The position numbers and the translations under genes were made by a program. 64,000 bases of DNA from Caulobacterales bacterium (GTDB lineage: Bacteria > Pseudomonadota > Alphaproteobacteria > Caulobacterales > Parvularculaceae). The stretch spans positions 124,001 to 188,000 of the forward strand of contig JACKIL010000004.1 in the NCBI GenBank assembly GCA_020638525.1, written 5' to 3'. The notes under the pieces are model-generated. The model was not told the DNA's origin and ran no database searches. It worked only from the letters and a program-made list of their open reading frames with translations. Position 1 is the first letter of the stretch. Every line of letters starts with the position of its first letter. This document shows, in pieces, positions 61,125 to 64,000 of the stretch.

Positions 61125-61212
61125 GTTTGAAAGCCAATTGAACTAATGCGCCGCTGATCGCGAGAAAACGCAGAGCGGCCGTTGCGTGGACAAGGGAAGA
61201 AAAGGGACTGTC

Positions 61213-62349
61213 ATGGCGGATACGGAAGTCAAATACGGCCTCGCCGGCGTTATCGCGGACGATACGTCGATTTCGAAGGTGATGCCGGAGATCAACTCGC
61301 TCACCTATCGCGGCTACAAGGTTCAGGATCTCGCGACGCAATGCCGGTTCGAGGAAGTCGCCTATCTTATCTGGAATGGCGAGCTTCCGAAAAAGGACGA
61401 GCTCTCCTCGTTCAATGCGCGTGAAAAGTCCGAACGCGGTCTTTCCGCCGACGTCCTCGCTGTCATGAAGCGCTTCAACAAGAATGCGCACCCGATGGAT
61501 ACGCTGCGTACGGCGGTCTCTTTCCTTGGGCAGGAAGACAATACAACGGACGACTCGTCCCCGGCCGGTCTCTATGACAAGGCGATCCGCCTTTACGCGA
61601 AAATCCCCGAGATCGTCGCGGCGGACTTCCGCCTGCGTAATGGCAAGGACCCGATCGCGCCGACGAAGGACCTGCCGTTCTCCGAGAACTTCTTCCATAT
61701 GTGCTTCGGCGAAGTCCCCAAGCCCGAGATCGTCAAATGCTTCGACATCTCGATGACGCTTTACGCCGAGCACTCCTTTAATGCTTCGACCTTCACGTCG
61801 CGCACGATCGCCTCGTCGCTTTCTGACATCTATTCGGCGGTGACGGGCGCCATCGGCTCGCTCAAGGGCCCGCTTCATGGCGGCGCCAACGAGGCGGTCA
61901 TGCACATGCTCAAAGAAGTGAGCTCGCCGGACAATGCGCGCGAGTGGATGCTCGATGCGCTTGCGACCAAGAAGAAGATCATGGGCTTCGGCCACCGGGT
62001 CTATCGTTCGGGCGACAGTCGCGTGCCCACCATGACCGAGGCCTACAAGAAAATGGTCGAGGTTATGGGTACCGAGGAAGCCAAGAAATACTGGGAAATC
62101 TCACGTATTCTTGATGAGACCATGGTCGCCGAGAAGGGCATCTACCCGAACCTCGATTTCCCGGCCGGCCCGGCCTATTATCTCATGGGCTTTGAAATCC
62201 CGATGTTCACGCCGATCTTCGTCGTGAGCCGCATTACGGGGTGGACGGCGCATGTGATGGAGCAGCTGGCGAACAACAAGCTTATTCGTCCGCTCTCGAA
62301 CTATACGGGCAAACCGCAACGAGAGGTGGTTCCGCTCGACCGGAGGTAA
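61213..62349 (+). CDS. prpC: 2-Methylcitrate synthase/citrate synthase II
   Basis: Condenses propionyl-CoA with oxaloacetate. The 378-residue citrate-synthase-fold protein starts KYGLAGVIADDTSISKV, the short-chain type, and has the catalytic residues: His in LKGPLHGGANEAV, His in MGFGHRVYRSGDSR and Asp in YPNLDFPAGPAYY. Methylcitrate over citrate is inferred from the prp neighbours. folE follows 3 bases after the stop. Confidence 0.93.
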   Translation: MADTEVKYGLAGVIADDTSISKVMPEINSLTYRGYKVQDLATQCRFEEVAYLIWNGELPKKDELSSFNAREKSERGLSADVLAVMKRFNKNAHPMDTLRTAVSFLGQEDNTTDDSSPAGLYDKAIRLYAKIPEIVAADFRLRNGKDPIAPTKDLPFSENFFHMCFGEVPKPEIVKCFDISMTLYAEHSFNASTFTSRTIASSLSDIYSAVTGAIGSLKGPLHGGANEAVMHMLKEVSSPDNAREWMLDALATKKKIMGFGHRVYRSGDSRVPTMTEAYKKMVEVMGTEEAKKYWEISRILDETMVAEKGIYPNLDFPAGPAYYLMGFEIPMFTPIFVVSRITGWTAHVMEQLANNKLIRPLSNYTGKPQREVVPLDRR

Positions 62350-62352
62350 GAA

Positions 62353-62946
62353 ATGTCTGAAGAGCATCGCGTCCGCACCGAGGAAGAGCGCGAACGCGCG
62401 GAAGAGGCGGTGCGCGAGCTTATCAGATGGATCGGCGACGATCCGGCGCGCGAAGGGCTGATGGACACGCCTCGCCGGGTCGTCGACGCTTATCTCGAAT
62501 ATTTCCGGGGCTATGAAGAAAATCCGGAAGTCTATCTCACGCGCACTTTCGAGCAGGTGGGCGGGTATGACGAGATCGTCCTACTGCGCGAGATCCCGTT
62601 TCACTCGCACTGCGAACACCACATGGCGCCGATCCTCGGCAAGGCGCATGTGGCCTATCTGCCGCGGGACAGGGTGGTCGGCATTTCGAAGCTCGCCCGC
62701 GTCGTTCACGCCTATGCAAAGCGCCTGCAGGTGCAGGAGCGGCTGACGGCCGAGATCGCCGATTGCATCCAGAAGGTGCTCGACCCCGTGGGCGTCGCCG
62801 TGGTCGTCGAGGCGACCCACGCCTGCATGACCTGCCGGGGCGTCGAGACGCCGGGGGTCATCATGACAACGAGCCGGATGATGGGAATTTTCCGGGACGA
62901 CGAAAAAGCCCGTCAGGAAGTTCTCAAGCTCATCGGATTCAACTAA
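62353..62946 (+). CDS. folE: GTP cyclohydrolase I
   Basis: First step of tetrahydrofolate synthesis. The 197-residue product has the zinc and catalytic motifs: IPFHSHCEHHMAPILGKAHVAYLP near 78-101, SKLARVVHAYAKRLQVQERLTAEIAD and THACMTCRGVE near 155-165. It is of normal length. It follows prpC by 3 bases, an unusual neighbour for a folate gene, so it may simply share the transcript. Confidence 0.95.
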   Translation: MSEEHRVRTEEERERAEEAVRELIRWIGDDPAREGLMDTPRRVVDAYLEYFRGYEENPEVYLTRTFEQVGGYDEIVLLREIPFHSHCEHHMAPILGKAHVAYLPRDRVVGISKLARVVHAYAKRLQVQERLTAEIADCIQKVLDPVGVAVVVEATHACMTCRGVETPGVIMTTSRMMGIFRDDEKARQEVLKLIGFN

Positions 62947-62974
62947 ACCATTCCGAAAATTAAAGGAGAAACCG

Positions 62975-63751
62975 GTGGCATACGAATGCATCCTCACCGA
63001 GATTGACGGCGCCGTCGGCATCATCACGCTCAACCGCCCGGCCGCGCTTAACGCGTTCAACAACCAGCTCATGGACGAGCTGACGGATGCGTTGAAGAAG
63101 TTCGACGCGGACGACGCCATCGGCTGCATGATCATCACCGGTTCGGAAAAGGCTTTCGCTGCCGGCGCCGACATCAAGGAGATGGCGGAGAAGACCTATA
63201 TGGAGGTCTTCGAGGAACAGTTCATCACGCGCAACTGGGAAGAGGCGACGCGGGTGCGCAAGCCCCTTATTGCTGCGGTCGCGGGCTATGCGCTCGGCGG
63301 CGGCTGCGAACTCGCCATGATGTGCGATTTCATTCTGGCTGCGGATAATGCGAAGTTCGGCCAGCCAGAGATCTCTATCGGGGCTATGCCCGGCGCAGGC
63401 GGAACGCAGCGCCTTGCCCGCTTCATCGGCAAGTCGAAGGCGATGGAAATGTGCCTTACCGGCCGCATGATGGATGTCGAAGAGGCCGAGCGTTGCGGGC
63501 TCGTCTCACGCATCATTCCAAAAGGCGAACTGCGCGAAGAAGCCATTCGCGTCGCCAAACAGATAGCGGCGTTCTCGCGCCCCATCGCGATCCTCGTCAA
63601 AGACTCCGTCAACCGCTCTTATGAGACTGGCCTGACCGAAGGCGTGCGCGTCGAGCGCCGGCTCTTCCATTCGCTTTTCGGCACGGAAGACCAGCGCGAG
63701 GGCATGGCGGCGTTCATCGAGAAGCGTAAGCCGAACTTCAAGAACCGATAG
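62975..63751 (+). CDS. Enoyl-CoA hydratase
   Basis: Crotonase-family (S)-specific enoyl-CoA hydratase of 258 residues. It has the oxyanion segments AFAAGADIKEM near 62-72 and ALGGGCELAMMCDFILAADNAKFGQPEISIGAMPGAGGTQRL with both catalytic Glu residues (ALGGGCE and QPE). It likely acts in beta-oxidation. The GTG start follows AAAGGAGA. It is 28 bases after folE and leads into the antiporter gene. Confidence 0.92.
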   Translation: MAYECILTEIDGAVGIITLNRPAALNAFNNQLMDELTDALKKFDADDAIGCMIITGSEKAFAAGADIKEMAEKTYMEVFEEQFITRNWEEATRVRKPLIAAVAGYALGGGCELAMMCDFILAADNAKFGQPEISIGAMPGAGGTQRLARFIGKSKAMEMCLTGRMMDVEEAERCGLVSRIIPKGELREEAIRVAKQIAAFSRPIAILVKDSVNRSYETGLTEGVRVERRLFHSLFGTEDQREGMAAFIEKRKPNFKNR

Positions 63752-63757
63752 GCGCGA

Positions 63758-64000
63758 ATGGACAACATCGTCCTTGTCGTCACAATTATCGGCGTGCTCG
63801 GCGTCGGCGCGCAGTGGTGCGCGTGGCGATTCAATCTTCCGGCTATCGTTCTCATGGCGACGGCGGGCATTCTCGCCGGGCCGGTTCTCGGATTTCTTCA
63901 TGCTCCGCCGGGCGCCCCCGATGGCGCGCCGCCGATGCAGGCTTTGTTCGGTGAGTTCTACCGGCCGATCATCGCCATCGCCGTTGCGATTATCCTTTTT
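63758..64000 (+). CDS. Na+/H+ antiporter, CPA1-like (5' part only)
   Basis: The window ends 81 codons into this gene. The visible N-terminus (IVLVVTIIGVLGVGAQWCAWRFNLPAIVLMATAGILAGPVLGF) is the first helix pair of cation:proton antiporters of the CPA1/NhaP type, where AWR-LPAI-AGILAGP is conserved. The following loop (HAPPGAPDGAPPM) and a new hydrophobic helix fit. The start is 6 bases after the enoyl-CoA hydratase stop; the ribosome-binding site lies in that gene's end. Confidence 0.8.
   Translation, partial: MDNIVLVVTIIGVLGVGAQWCAWRFNLPAIVLMATAGILAGPVLGFLHAPPGAPDGAPPMQALFGEFYRPIIAIAVAIILF

Noticed and set aside
1..64000. tRNA, rRNA, CRISPR arrays, toxin-antitoxin pairs, phage defence genes
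   Set aside because: None recognised on reading either strand; a tRNA scan would be the decisive check for small RNA genes.

Overview
The window is a gene-dense chromosomal segment with roughly 60% G+C by eye. It almost certainly comes from an aerobic, heterotrophic alphaproteobacterium. The evidence is a CBP3-type ubiquinol-cytochrome c chaperone next to yceD/plsX/fabH, an alphaproteobacterial-type heme A synthase (ctaA), a DUF2842 protein, BigR-type sulfur control, a class I PHA synthase and a GlpX-type fructose bisphosphatase. A Parvularculales/Hyphomonadaceae/Caulobacterales-like host is my guess from gene style; nothing here proves it. I see no rRNA, tRNA, CRISPR array, insertion sequence or prophage. 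Many genes overlap by 1-4 bases (ATGA, GTGA or TTGA junctions) and convergent neighbours often share or abut their stop codons.

Layout. 0-8 kb: lipid and envelope housekeeping (fabH, plsX, yceD, cytochrome chaperone, bamE), ctaA, a lipoprotein beta-propeller, and rplM-rpsI with a strong terminator. 8-20 kb: arylamine N-acetyltransferase, a short MprF-like protein, an MFS carrier, an EthA-like Baeyer-Villiger monooxygenase, an APC-like transporter, a PHA synthase with a histone-like tail, an AlaC-type aminotransferase and glpX. 20-28.5 kb: a TetR-centred divergent cluster (CoA ligase and two MaoC hydratases one way; alpha/beta hydrolase and TonB-dependent receptor the other way, then a second hydrolase and an MFS carrier) that looks like an uptake and catabolic unit for an unknown hydrophobic ester or acid. 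28.6-33 kb: ilvD, glpK, glutathione peroxidase, TetR. 33.2-38.4 kb: histidine utilisation operon hutI-hutC-hutU-hutH with a HutC-like operator. 38.4-41.6 kb: bigR-persulfide dioxygenase-like-sulP. 41.6-50.5 kb: one branched-chain amino acid run, leader-ilvC-ilvB-ilvH-sORF-leuA-leuC-leuD-leuB plus a small monooxygenase. 50.5-54.2 kb: sulfate activation (cysD, an inserted foreign-looking gene, cysNC). 54.4-57.9 kb: GbsR-type regulator and membrane/phosphoesterase genes. 58-64 kb: methylcitrate cycle (prpD, NTF2-like, prpB, prpC), folE, an enoyl-CoA hydratase and the start of a Na+/H+ antiporter.

The strongest non-obvious signals are regulatory or architectural. (1) A complete branched-chain attenuator lies ahead of ilvC: a leader peptide with nine Leu/Val/Ile in twelve codons, mutually exclusive antiterminator and terminator stems, and a U-tract. 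(2) A 49-codon ORF with a strong ribosome-binding site and a 60-nt hairpin sits between ilvH and leuA and runs into the leuA start. (3) CysD carries an in-frame N-terminal helix-turn-helix-like extension with a promoter placed just ahead of it. (4) A ~47% G+C gene of unknown function is inserted between cysD and cysNC. (5) One of two overlapping hotdog hydratases has lost its catalytic loop. (6) The PHA synthase carries a Lys/Ala/Pro-rich, DNA-binding-like tail. Start codons were chosen by eye from ribosome-binding sites and family length; all family assignments are from recognition of the protein sequences, with no database search.
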